Source: Viscum album (lineage: Eukaryota; Streptophyta; Magnoliopsida; Santalales; Viscaceae). Taken from it: a DNA stretch of 64,000 nucleotides. The notes under the pieces are model-generated. The model saw nothing but the letters and a program-made list of their open reading frames with translations, was not told where the DNA came from and ran no database searches. The position numbers were made by a program, and so were the translations under genes. This document shows, piece by piece, positions 48,290 through 60,977 of the stretch (positions are counted from its first letter, which is position 1; every line of letters starts with the position of its first letter). The stretch is taken from the NCBI GenBank assembly GCA_963277665.1, contig OY728131.1:1389696688-1389760687 (forward strand). Direction: 5' to 3'.

Positions 48290-50930
48290 TAGACCAATCT
48301 AACCTAAGCTAGTGGATCAATACTATCAGTACGTTTGGTTCTCTTTTTATTTTGGTGATGGAAATGTTTTAAGAAAATGGATAAATGTCTATATAAGCAC
48401 ATTATTTTTGACGTTATGGGCTACATTGCTTAGGATACCTCATGAAGGAATCTATGAGGACTATCAGAGAGGGCCTCCACCTTGTAGTGAATTATTTGTT
48501 TTAGTAGATCCTTTGAAAATCTTAACCAGAAATTGCACCAAGAGGAGTGCCATCAGTGCTGAACTGGATGAAGAATCTAGACTTCTGTTTAAGTTTATTC
48601 AGAACGTGATTAGCACTAAAAAAGTGATTTCACTGAACGAAAAAATCAGGATGTTTTTTTTGATTCATCATATGACAAATGGGGACAAGATCATCATTTT
48701 TAACTATTTCACACACCATATGTGTGAATTGATGAAAACTACATCCAAGTCAACTTCCATGTTTTTTCCCAGCTTATCTTAGCCATTATTAATGCCAATG
48801 GTATGGTTGGACTTAATTAAGAAGCTATCAAGGATTTTGAGTTCGACCTTTCAAAATACATTATCAAGAAGATGAAAATCAAATGGAATCTTTGGAAAAA
48901 GTCTTGGGTGGAAGACATTGATAAGATCTATGAAACGTTAAATTTAGTGGAACATCCCCCAAGACCAGAATGTATTTCTGATCCTAGTTTGGAACCATAC
49001 GAAGTTTTTCAGTATTCTGACGAATAAGAAGAATAGGTTGTTGTTCCTACAAGGGAAACGAATTCTGATAAGGAAGACAATACTCATGTTCCTCATGGAG
49101 TACTTGAAAAAGAAGTCCATGCTCCTAAATATGTGGTTAATCTAGAAGATCAGCATGATGTTGAAATAAAATATGTTTCCAAAGAAAGAGAAAATAATGA
49201 AATGGAGGAAATTATATAAGAATAATTACCTATTATGCAAGAAGCTGACGATAATAAACTCCAAGTGGAACAATCCTTTCCTGAAGTCATTCCTTCGGCT
49301 GAGGAAAGGCTGGAGCTAGCTTTTCAGTTGGCTAGAAAGGAAATGACTAAGGATCTAAGAGATGAATTCGTAGAAATAGATCAAGACCCTAAGCCTCTCA
49401 GTCCTGAGAAGGATGAAACTGTTGGGGGGAGAAACACAAAAAATTAGAATCTATTGAATTACCAAACCCCATTGATCCAAGCCCTGTAGACACTTGGTAT
49501 ATGTTCCATAGTTTTTATGATGCGACTGAATCTCTAGAAGTCTGAGTAAAAGGACATGACCATTCCACTATGTTTCAGTTGAAAATGTCATATGGTCTTA
49601 AATCTATCACATCCAATGAACCTGAGTCTGTCTGAGTCACTATCTCTGAAACTTTTCCAGAACAACCAACCATGGTGAGAAAAGATGATCTAAATGTTTT
49701 TGGAGATACCGTTTCAGATGATCATTAAAATCTCCGGAATACCCAACCATCTCCTGTAAAAAATAAAAGTGAGATAGCTACCTCACTATTGTTTGAAAAC
49801 ATTATTTGTCAGATTCAACCAAAAATTTGTCATGAGATTTTGGATGTCGGAGTTGAAAACAGACTGCACAATGATGAAGCAAAAACTCTAAGAGGTATCA
49901 TTGAAGACACACAAATATTGATGAATTCGAGATCAGAGCATTCTTCTCATCCTATGGGGCCAGTTTTTTCTCAAACCCCACAAAATAATCCCTATTTGAT
50001 TCAACCACATGTGGCTTCCTTAGTATAAAATGTCACTAAAAGGAAAAAACAAATAGTGAAAGAGATATGAGAGCTTTTTGTTTGTCTTAAAAAGATTACT
50101 GATGAGTACAAGGGATGCCTTCAAAAAGTGATAAATGAACTAAAATATCTTTCCTCATAAGTCACTACTTCTTAATCATCTGGAACATCCTCTTATCATT
50201 CCTTAGACAGTGACTTGATAAGAACAGCAGTCAAAGAAGAACATTAAAATGTGATTAGTGGTTTCAATAATGATTCTCTGTCTGAATTTATCCAGAATTG
50301 TGATAGAGTTCTTGATCTGGTCCAACTCCATTCAACAATTTCTAATGATTCTCACAAGGAATTTCAATTAAATGGAATTTCTACTTCAACCGAATCTTCT
50401 CAAATACTGACATGACCGATCATTTCAAATATATTATGGAAAATCTAAGGATTCCCCTTGTTAATCAAGCGTTCAAGACTCAAGTCCAAAAGCTCATAGA
50501 GTTGACTCGTCTTCTGGATAAATTTATGAAAAAAAAGGATGACATTGAGAAACCTATACAGAATGGTGGATAGATCATTGCTGATTTTATCATGCTTCCA
50601 AGGCCATATCTTCATGTCCAATGTCCAACCCTTATTGCTCAAGTAGTTGCACTATGAGATCTGGTTTTCCTACATTCACCTCTACCCTAGCATCTGATTC
50701 TATGTTAGTTGTTCAGGAACTGAGTCAGATCAGGATTGTGATCCTTGATCAAAAACTCCCTCAGTCTTCTACTACACCTACACTGACTCCCTCTGTCTTT
50801 GATGGTCTTCGTTTACCTCCTATATCAACCACCACAGTCCCTTATTCTAACTGAACCTACACTCTTATAGATTCCACTTTTTCTGCTAATGCTAAGGGAA
50901 AAGAGAAGACCAACAATTGAAGAAGGATAG
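48290..50930 (+). pseudogene. Additional 3' coding region of SIRE-type element
   Basis: A broken extra gene between RNase H and the 3' LTR. The longest open part (48312-48782, 156 residues) contains LWATLLRIPHEGIYEDYQRG, ELDEESRLLFKFIQNVI, LNEKIRMFFLIHHMTNGDKI and FTHHMCELMK, which resembles the domain called 'putative plant transposon protein' found behind pol in many plant elements. The rest (to about 50930) is rich in Glu, Asp and Lys with remnants at 49235-49447 and 49789-50028. In soybean SIRE1 this position was described as env-like; I see no signal peptide or clear membrane anchor, so I do not call it an envelope. Function unknown. Confidence 0.6.
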
Positions 50931-51176
50931 TGATGACACTCTTTTGATAGGAATATTGTTACATTTGTTTTACTCTTTGTAATGCACTACTTTTTATCTA
51001 ATACATTATGCACTTTTCATGTCCCTATTGTATTTCTATTTCATGCTACATTTTGACAATCCCAAATTGGGGAGAAATCTCTATAGGTGGACAGTCACTC
51101 TATATATGTTATATTCACATTAGAAATATGTTTTTGGAACTAATATAAACTATAAATATACATGATTTTTTATCAT

Positions 51177-51190
51177 GAAAAAGGGGAAGA
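51177..51190 (+). other. Copia polypurine tract
   Basis: GAAAAAGGGGAAGA directly before the 3' LTR. Confidence 0.8.
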
Positions 51191-52966
51191 TTTTAGGACT
51201 CCTCATTTATTAATCGTGTTTTACTGATCACAAATCCTATTTTGTATATAAACCTTGTTAAATCATTGTAATCTATCTCACATCAAATGTACATTTGTTT
51301 ATTAAAAGATATACAAAGCTCTTATGTGCTATACATTCTTTGTGGTAACTATACACTATCTTTTGATTTACTTTATAATGATTTCTCAGAGAAAAGATTA
51401 TGATTGTTCCATTCCTTAAATATCACTGCTTATGTCTGAATACATATATTTTCCTAAATATTATACATCATGAACAAGCAGACACTGTGAACAAGAAGAC
51501 ACTGTGAACAAACAGACATCATGACCATGAGACACCATGACATCCAGACCCCATCACAATGAGGCACCATGACTTGCACTCACCATGACCATGAGACACA
51601 GTGACCATGAGACACCGTGAACAGGTAGACACCGTGACCAAGACACACCTTGAACAAGTATAAACTGTGTCCATGAGACACTGTGAACAAGACACTGTGA
51701 ACCACAAATCATGAATGAGACATTATTTCCATGACATACAGTGACACTGTTTCTTAATCTCTTTTTTCATCTATAAATTTAATCTCTAAAAATTATATTT
51801 GAATATTTTAAATGCACTGACATAGATAATTTTTCATTGTAGGTATTTCATCAGGCAGTACAAGGAATGAGGTGAAGAATACATGCAACCTATCATCTCA
51901 AACACATGAACTCTAAGATAAAAGAGTAGTGTGGCCCGGAAACCAAACAGGGTGCCATGATAGATAAAAGTGAGGAAAATGGGCATCAAAACGATAAAGA
52001 GGAACACACTCAGATAACTTTTGATGAAATAATTGTCACATGAAACATTAAGCCATGGAAGAACACATAAATAATACTTGAATCCCAGAATCAAGAATAT
52101 CGTCAATCTATCAAACATCACGAAGAAACACAAGCTGGATCTGTCTAACTTGTGACACTCTGTTTTCCATACCAGGACGTGATTTCTACATTCGAATCAT
52201 CTCATAAGTATAGATCTACAAATACTAACACTCAGAGCACATCTAAACATATCTCAATATTTCTACTCTATTGTGTATCATATTTTTAGCTTTTGAGAAT
52301 TGTTTGTATCTGTATAACAACACACTATGTATCCTATCAATAAACTGAAGGATATAATATATCCTTACTCAAACATATTTTTACACATGTGTATACCCAT
52401 GGATAAGTGTGGATGAGGTCTATGTGTGGCTGGGCTGTTTGAACCCATGAATATCTATAGAAGATGATCGTTTGTCAGCTGGACAGTCCTATGTACTATT
52501 TTTAACCCTATTACAGGTTTTGGATCAAGTTTATATATATAAAATACTAGGTGGCAGGTGATCACCAAGTGGAGTGGTTTAGGTCTTGTCTTGAGACTGA
52601 ACCACTTGTTTCATATCCACTGTGATTCTTAATTTAATCTTCTATGTTTTAATGTATTACTGTATAATTCAGAAATCACTAAAATCACATTGATAGTTAA
52701 TTTTGGAAAGTAAATATAATTGTATTGCCTTAGTAGAATATCTTCAAAATTAATATTAATAACTAATATTATGATTAATAAGAATTAATCACTATTCTAG
52801 GAAGTTATTTAGATAGATAAAATCTTATAACAGTATAAACTGGATTAACTAGGATATATTTAACCTTTCTAGGGAAACTTTCTATGAATAATTTTTAATC
52901 AAATTTTTTTATTGATGCTCAATTCACCCCCCCCCCCCCATCTTGATTAATCTACGTCGACCAACA
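51191..52966 (+). repeat. Copia element 3' LTR
   Basis: Direct repeat of 40866-42682. Minisatellite at 51465-51751, a run of about 13 C at 52927-52939 (six in the 5' LTR), end GACCAACA, then GAAGG. Confidence 0.85.
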
Positions 52967-52971
52967 GAAGG

Positions 52972-53603
52972 GTACCACTAGAGAACCTTGATGCATCAAC
53001 TGACCTCCTGTGACAAAATAGTTGGTGACAAACCCTTCATGTTTGTTTCTAAAACTGAAACTGACTGGTATCTACCCATAAAAATATACCACATTGAATG
53101 TATTATGGTTCATATGCAAGATATATTAAATAAAAATAATAATTCTCATTATTCATTATATAGTTATTAGTTTCTATGAGGATTCCACTGTGACAAAATA
53201 TATGGATTAATTAGAACACTTGGTTTATTTATGATGTTTTTTTTTTCTGTTATTCGTCACGCCATAATGATTGTGTAAAACTGATTATGATTCTGTTATA
53301 TTGAGGCATGCATTATCAATATGTAAAACATACTATGAAATTGATATCCAAAAAATCATTTGTATTTCTTCCATATGTTATGGTGAAGGGGTCATTTATT
53401 GAGTTTTTATTGATTTTGTTTAATAGATCTAATTATGTATTATTTTTCGTTTAGTTTTATAGATGTAAAATAAGTTCCATGTATGTATAAAGTTTCTCCA
53501 ACACTACTAAACTGATATGTCCTTCGGTTTTTTATTCCTTGTAATCATTCCAATTTAATAATGTAATGAATTGGATCTGTGATATATGGGTTGGGTCATG
53601 ACA
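52972..53603 (+). repeat. Element C 3' LTR, last piece
   Basis: Aligns with 24412-25037: CTTCATGTTKGTTTC, ACTGGTATCTACCCATAAA, a tract before ATTCCTTGTA, ending GGGTCATGACA. The first ~60 bp belong to the inter-family LTR module, split by the copia insertion. Confidence 0.75.
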
Positions 53604-56600
53604 AGGTGTGCTTGAGGTCATGTGAAGATCGGTTCTGCTACTGGTTTAGTAGTCAGTCCGGCATGTATGTTCAATGTGGTATCCTATCGTTTTTTACATT
53701 GTATTACTATTTTTGTCTATTGTACAAGATAGTAGGAAAGTTTCAGTGCTTCACATATTGTTTTTACTAAGTGTGATAAACCCATGTGTGGGGGAAATTT
53801 CATGATTCATGGGAGGGGACTATTGTTGATGTTGTTTTTTGCTACAATTGATTTTGATTTCACCTCATGCGACTAGTGTACTTTCTAAAACAAATGTATT
53901 TATGATATTTATTATATTTTATCCTTGTTATGGTATGGAATGAATGATGCATTACATTAATCATTATTAGAAAATATAAATTCACACTTTTGGAATATTA
54001 CATTCCATGTAGTTGCATTAGTATCTTGCATACTAATTTTTATTTTGTTCCTTGAATGTTATACCATACTTTGTTTCCTTTATAATCATTTATTATATAA
54101 CATTATTATGTGATTATATTACATTATCCTAATTAATTTTTATGTCTTTCATATTTTTGATTCTTCAGTTCATTATATCAATTTCCTATGTGTTTACTAT
54201 TTGTGAAAACATTCAAGTTCTGTTTTGACAAATAAGTGGATTAATGGGATAAATATATTGGTTGTAATTAAATGAGAGACATTATTCATTTGTAATGTGT
54301 AAGGGTGACTTAATATTTGGGAAACATAACTCATGTAATAGATCCATCTTTTGAAATTTATAAATATATTTAGATACCTTTGATAAAATATAAAAGAAGC
54401 TAAACTGTTTTTCTTATAATATTAAAAGGTTATGTAATTTGGTACATAGGTCACCTGAAATAAACTAACTATTAATTTCTAAATAGTTTTCTGTGGGACC
54501 TAATTATCCATTTATCACACTTGAGAGCCATGAACCCCTTGTTTCTTAGACTGAGACATGGGTCGTTACAATTAAACAAGAGTCAATTTTCAATTTTTAA
54601 TGTCTATAAGCACCGTATATACATTGGAGGACAACCTATGTAATTTAACCAATACCTATGATGGTGTGGTTATGTAATATATATAAATATAATTTATAAT
54701 GATATAAACCTATGAATTATTTGTGAAAATTACGGCTGATTGAATGGTTTATATATTTTTTGTTATAAATGAATTTGAGGTAATTTTTTGATTTTAAGAT
54801 ATTGTTGTATGCCTCTATAATGGCTTGTAACTCTGTCATACGAGCATGAAGTTCCATAAGAATAAATTTATAAATGTAAAAATGGACCCTATTTGGTTTT
54901 TTGGGTCATGTTTGGAATGCAATATCGAACTCTATGTGTTGTGAAATAATTTTAATTTAACAACTATTATTTGGATGAATTTTGAAAAACCTAGGATGGT
55001 TAAACAAAACCATTGTTGGCCAAATTATCATTTATGACATAAAAAGAATTTATTTGATAATTTTCCTAATTATGATGGTATATAAATTAATTTTAAATTT
55101 TTAAAATGTAATCCAGATAATACATACCTATTTGGTCTTGAGGCATTAGTTAAATATTGTACCTTGTACTTTTGTTTTATTATTGATACACGATGCTAGT
55201 AATTATATCTTTTAAATTTTTAAGTATTGAATATGATTTAATGTAATGAATTTAAAATTTATCCTTTGGTGTTATCCTTGGATTAAACCCTCATGTAAGG
55301 GTAGTATAATGATATCCTTTAGTATCATTTCAATGAAAATATGATCATTCTTTGTAGGCCATATTTTATTTTTCAAGGTCTTAAGTGATAGTTTTAGGGC
55401 CTAGTGAAATAATATTGGAATGAAATAGTGATATGGGAGATAGTTATTCATTCATAATATGATACTGTGAGATAGATATCACCTTAATGATTAAATTCCT
55501 TACTAAATGATGTCATCCTTATGATGTATGGTATCGTTCATCTGTCATTGACCATAGTAGGACACATAAATTTTAAAATAAACCCTTTTTGTATGGGAGG
55601 TCATGGAATCCATGGAAATTTTTATGGCAGTGAGCATCATGTAATTCTCAGTTTTATCATGATAGATATTCCAAGAGCATGGTTGGTGTCTCATTAGGCC
55701 GAGTGACCTTCTCTTCTTCTTCAATTATGGACGAATTGGTAATTTTTCATCCATGTTATTCATTGTATGGTTTAATAAAACTCTATGTTAGTTATCATGT
55801 ATGGACAACATGATACTTGAATGCATATGGCATTCATCCTATGATCAATATCAAAGATTTGTCTATTTTTTCTATAATAATAGGGAAGTATGTCTTGATA
55901 AATGCAGTACCTGTTGTGTTTTATAAATGTTGTAATGAACCAATTGAGTTTAGTTGATATTTAGATCATTGAGCTACTGATTATGTTCCCTGGTCATCTG
56001 CATATTAGTGTGACCTATGCTTTAACAGAATCGTATTGATCACAATTCTTGTGAAGAAATTCCAATGTACTGGGTGTTTTGACACACCAGCCAAGTTGGT
56101 TTTAACCTCCATCAATATTTTTTGATTTAGTGATCATGACTTGGAGGAGTGATACAAATATGGTTATGGTGGATGTTATATAGAACACTTTTGATAGCTA
56201 TTTTACCTCTCCATTCGATGAAAATGACACTCCTAAGGTGAGTGGTGTAATGTTAGATCTGGTAAATGAGTAACATTATATACGGAAAGAATCCAAACCA
56301 TAATTACCATTTGGAGAATGGTCAGTGTTTTCACATACCAATAAGGATAGAATATTTAAATCAAGTATGTTCTTACCAAGGCAATGTGACAATGAAATGT
56401 TTTCATGTTACAAACACTCTTTAGATAATGTTGTTCTTTGATGGACACAATCTAGTAAAAAATTAGATATAGGTTATTCATGATGTGATAGTAGGTGAAG
56501 TTGAGCTTCTTTTATGAAGTTTACTAGTAGTGAGTCTCCTACTCATACTTCTAATAGTTGGGTATGGTTAGTTAGAAGTCGTTCTGTCAACTTTTTCATA

Positions 56601-57876
56601 TACATGAAAGAGTTTTCTCGAATATTTGTTGAAATATTTGGTATCCTCTTTTGTACTCATTCATAGTAATGATCATGTTCACTATCTTCATGTAATCCTT
56701 GATTCACTAAGTGACTGTAAAATATATGCTGAGATAAAGGTTTCAAATTTACTAATGTTTCAAAATAATGGTTTATTTGTTTTTTCTCGCTTTACATGAG
56801 GCTTTTTATCAGGACATGGTTAGTCCTGAGTGATACCAAGATTCCTAGGTAGGAAATCCGTTGATGGAGACTTGGAAACCATTTTTCCCCTAACATGACT
56901 TCCAGATGGTTGATGCTCTAGGCTCATTCAATAATCTAATGTGGACATCTTATAATTGTACCAATATTTCTCATGTAATGGTGTACTATAGAATACCTTG
57001 TGTTAATCCTTATAATATTGCATAAATTTTTTTAGGTTATCCCGATTCTTTTTCAGGCTTGTAAGATCTACTTAAAGGGTAATGATTCAAGTTGCTTAGA
57101 TCAATGTCACACACTTATTTTTGATAAGGAACAATAATTTTAAATATCCTGGTGTTGGGTTTGATCTTGTTACATCTCTGAAATACATCTATGTTCTTTT
57201 GTGAACATACTCATAGTAAATGAATTATTACTTGGAATATGGAATTGTTCATTATTTTGTTTTATGTCAGCCGTATAGGATGATCATTTTGATAAAAATT
57301 CATATGAAGGTGGATCCACCTGATTTATTATTCATTAAGGAATAAAGTTTGTGAAAACCCATTTTTGGAACATATTTGAGTGGTGATGAGTAAATTATGA
57401 TTCCTCCAGTGCATGTTAATGAAATTCATCATGTATTGGATTTTTTGTCGATTGGGAATCAACCATTTGACCATTTTACAATCATTCAAAGATCATCATT
57501 AGAATTAATAGGGTGTGATTTACAATAAATTACAATTGTTGGGATACCATGGGTCAGAATTAAACCCTTTTTATGTTAATACTTATAGTGGGGAGCACCA
57601 TCGACAAGTTCTTTGATGATATGATGACATGGTCATTTATCTAGCTAAACAGGATCAACTAACCTCTGTCTTAATGATTAAATTGGAAAATGATTGTTGG
57701 ATTGGGAATTAAAGAGTTAGTTATTGTATGTCTATGTAGTTCCTTGAGGTGTGTTGGTTGTTTTGAAATAAATCATGACCGTTTGAACAACACTTCATGA
57801 ACCCAGATGGTCGGGTGATGTTCTCATTGTTTCCCCCGTGGATTCTTACGGGTGATATTTTCTAGGGTTGGGAGGT
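53604..57876 (+). pseudogene. Element D interior with decayed gypsy gag-pol
   Basis: No open frame of note, but weak motifs occur in gypsy order. About 55915-55965: FYKCCNEPIEFS, resembling a C-F/Y-K-C-G-x-x-G-H-F-S zinc knuckle with later residues lost. About 56070-56115: CFDTPAKLVLTSINIF, in the position of F-D-S-G-A-T-x-S-F protease. About 56590-56800: VNFFIYMKEFS then VLIHSNDHVHYLHVIL and KIYAEIKVSN, resembling FMxLMNxVF, the region after F-I-D-D-I-L-I-Y-S, HxxHLRxVL and KLYAKxxKC of RT; the catalytic Asp pair is gone. About 57790-57876: FPPWILTGDIF before the purine tract, like the end of gypsy pol. Each alone is weak; the order is the evidence. The first ~1.5 kb has nothing recognisable. 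Confidence 0.45.
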
Positions 57877-60800
57877 TGTAAGGAACAATGTTTTGAGAGA
57901 TGGTAACAATCAATGTGAATTGTTTTTTTGAATTTAGTGGATGGGTAATTATTTGAACCAGTATTTGGAATATAATTATGAGTGATGGAATGTGTAAATA
58001 TTTTTTTAGACATGGTTAAATGCTCAAAGGGTGCCTCATGTGCTTCATCGAGTATTTAGACTGTCAAACCAAAAAGACAAAAAAAATTAGAGAAGGCTTA
58101 TATGGGTGCACCATTTTTTTGAAACCATGTGGCACTATAGCAGTAAATGAGTGGACTAATCTTTTAGGGAAAAATGTGATTCATGGTTTGATCTAACTAT
58201 GAGGAAAGAGGAGAACAACCGTGTGAGGCTTTTCAATTGAGAAAATTTGGTACACATAGGTTGTTCGTTGTTTCCAAAACCATGCACCTAAACCACACAT
58301 TTAGTACCAAATAGGAAGTATTCATGCATTATTAATCACACGATTGGAACACAATTAGGGAAAGATGTGCAGAAAAACAATGTGGGGTTTGAGTTCCTAT
58401 GTAGTCGGAGACACATCATTTTTCCACAATTTTGTCATCCGTGCATCCAAATCATGTGATCCAGTTTTGAGGGTGAAATTACACTTTTCCCTTAATTAAA
58501 CTAATTAAACCCTATTTTTAATTATTTCATTTACTTAAATGGGTGATTCATTATCCATTTATGCCATGGGTTTGTAATCCCAATCATATCATAGGAGTTA
58601 ATAGATATCCATTTTCTAGAGTCCAATTCAATTGTTGTTAGTCACATTGATTTTCATCAGCATGCTATATGTTCCTCTGAAAATATTTTTTATCATCCTC
58701 TCAAACATGTTATCATAGAGTTAGATAATACAACCTATTTTTAGGGAGGATTTACATCTATTTGATTTATTCCAAACTAGATGACATCATCCTTGATCTG
58801 GGTTGAGTGAATTATATATGGTATATAGTTGATGGTCAATACATTTTTCAAAAAATAATATATTGATTTATAAATGTTGTCATTGTACCACACCTTAGAA
58901 TTTTCCATGCATCACCTTAATTATTAAATTATTCAATTTAAATTGTTGTAAATAAAATAAAATACAAAAAAAACATTATTTTGTAGTAATTTTAGGACAT
59001 CACCATAGGTCATGGACTCGCCATGGGTGTGCCACATTATTTTTCGATTAATAATATATTTTTTAAACTCAATTAACTCCACCTAATTGTTCATAATTGG
59101 TTATATTTTAAATTTTCCCCTTCTATATATTTTATGATTGAACTCAATGAACCTTATAAGATGTTTTCATAACTTTTAAATGGGATTTTTCATTTAGGTA
59201 ATTGCCTATATGTCAATGGAACTCTCTATGATCATAATTGAGCATTGTTATCTATTCTATCTCTAGTGTCTTTATAAAATTCTTCTTTTGATTAATTGAA
59301 TTATGAATATTAAACCTCACATATAGTAATGTTTAAATATTTTTTAAAATATTTAATGTTTAATAATAAAATCCCTTGGATAAGTTACATTTTCTTTTAA
59401 GGTAAAGAATAATGAATTGTTACTTAAATCGTGCATGGTTTATTACTTTCATGTTTTCCTATTGATTTGAGTTATTGATAGATATGAGTCATGTTTAATA
59501 CATGGAAATTAATGATGTTATTAAATGAAATTGATGTGGGTTGTTTGACTAGACAACATGATATATTTAAATAATAACATCCTATTTGAATTATATCAGA
59601 TGAAATGACATGATAATATTAAACAACATGCTTTGTGATTTTTTTAATTTAATAAATGAATTAAATTAATTAATTGAAATAAAATTAAATGGGGTGGATG
59701 TTTTGTGTCAATTATTAAATGATTATTTCATGCTTGTTTAAATTTTTATTACCTATGTTATATTGGGGTTGTAATAATATAACGCATGAGAGGTACTACC
59801 TCATACCTATTACCATTATAATCATGATTATGCCTTGATATTGGATTTGGAATGAAGGAATTTTTTATGTAGATCATAGAGGAATCATGAAAATTTACAT
59901 TATGTATTGATAATGACATCTCACATAATTTACATAATTTGGATGGTGGGTATGATTCAAAAAATCATATCATGTGAGTGTAGGAATAATGGAACATTGG
60001 CTACATCAAGTGATGACAGGATGGAAAGCTCACCATATCGGGTGATAAGCATGAAGACTCCCTATAATTATGAGATGAAGGGAATTTAAACTATTGTATG
60101 ATCATATAGGCTCATTTTGACCTCTCATGGGCGTATGAGTTATGCCCCAGTCCGTCTAACACATATAATTCAATGTATATGGACACATACATCTTAATGT
60201 TTTTAGTTCATATAGGTGGATTCAATATATATCTATAATAAATATATACTATTCAAACACTCATTCTGTCACAGATCCAAATCAGATAGAGATTCCCTGT
60301 GTCCATCAGGAACCTGTGCAGTCTGGTATTTATTCGGGAGTACTATTTATATATTCAAAATTACATGGACACTAATTTAAATTATATTAATGGGATAAAA
60401 TAAATTGTAAAAAACAATGGTGGAAAATATAGTTGGATTTTTATGTAACACCCTTCACGGGAAGAAATCTCACTACGGTACCAATATATATATCATGTTC
60501 ATAAGACCATATCTTATTGCATATGCTGATTTTATTATACCTGGGAGTTACGAGTGCGAGGCAGAGCTTGAGATCTGGATACTCATAGAGATCGCCTTCA
60601 GGGATTTTTATCCTTTTTGTTATTCATGTACATAAATTTGAACTATTTATTATTATATATATATACTATGTAGTTATGTATCATCATCTAGACATCCATG
60701 GATTGATATATATTTGACTTTTCCGTCTTTTGTATTCATTTTGTATTATTCATCAACTAATCTATTTTTTATTCAGTAATTATTATAATATTTTCTATAA

Positions 60801-60977
60801 CTTAATTTTTGATCTACCTATATGTTACACTAATAATGATGGTATGTTTCCCCAGTATCCCCACTATAGACCTTGGATGATAGTCAAACAGATCCAGCAT
60901 ATGGGGAGTAAAAATTGAGACCATGTGTTGACTGGTAAGACTACTAGTTTAATGGTCAATAGGGAACAGATGTTAGA
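57877..60977 (+). repeat. Element D 3' LTR
   Basis: Aligns with 18951-~22051. Starts TGTAAGGAACAATG just after the GGGTTGGGAGG tract, ends at GATGTTAGA before ATAAT. Confidence 0.75.

Larger units (their letters stand above)
40866..52966 (+). mobile_element. SIRE/Maximus-like Ty1/copia element
   Basis: LTRs of 1817 and 1776 bp enclose 8.5 kb. The left LTR starts TGTTGGAATCC, the right TTTTAGGACTCC; ends are GACCAGTA and GACCAACA. Target duplications are GTAGG (40861-40865) and GAAGG (52967-52971), one difference. Gene order gag, protease, integrase, RT, RNase H is that of Ty1/copia. The large size and a further 2.6 kb coding region behind RNase H are hallmarks of the SIRE/Maximus lineage. 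LTRs differ by about 20% in a stretch read by eye. All genes carry stops, and catalytic residues of protease, integrase and RT are lost. It sits in the 3' LTR of element C. Confidence 0.88.
22095..53603 (+). mobile_element. Element C: old Ty3/gypsy element, host of two later insertions
   Basis: The 5' LTR (22095-~25037) aligns with three separated pieces on the right: 26694-28740, 40565-40865 and 52972-~53603. Together these give about 2.98 kb against 2.94 kb, so B and the copia element both landed in the 3' LTR. The starts are TGTGAAAAAAACCCTG and TGTGGAAAAAAACATG. A degenerate initiator-Met PBS follows the 5' LTR. Only about 1.66 kb of interior is left, holding integrase and the C-terminal tail; gag, protease, RT and RNase H have been deleted. 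LTR divergence is roughly 25% in a stretch compared by eye. Ends are good to about 10 bp; no clear target duplication was found. Confidence 0.75.
18951..60977 (+). mobile_element. Element D: outermost, highly decayed Ty3/gypsy element
   Basis: LTRs of about 3.1 kb at 18951-~22051 and 57877-60977 align over their whole length despite heavy divergence. The starts match well (TGCAACGACTC and TGTAAGGAAC), and a GGGTTGGGAGG purine tract precedes the right LTR. The 5 bp ATAAT at 18946-18950 recurs at 60978-60982. Joining the flanks restores a motif present elsewhere nearby (...TCCATAATTTC-ACTAATTTT), strong support for both outer ends. The remaining interior (about 22052-22094 and 53604-57876) has faint gag knuckle, protease, RT and C-terminal pol traces in gypsy order. 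Element C is inserted close behind its 5' LTR. The 5' LTR's right end is known only to about 40 bp and no PBS is recognisable. Confidence 0.75.

Noticed and set aside
48290..50930. Calling the extra copia gene an envelope protein
   Set aside because: No signal peptide, transmembrane anchor or fusion-peptide-like segment is visible; the position alone is not enough.
53595..53599. GTCAT next to the right end of element C, also at 22090-22094, as a target duplication
   Set aside because: Accepting it would put the LTR end about 15 bp before the PBS and away from the aligned terminus, so I left the duplication uncalled.
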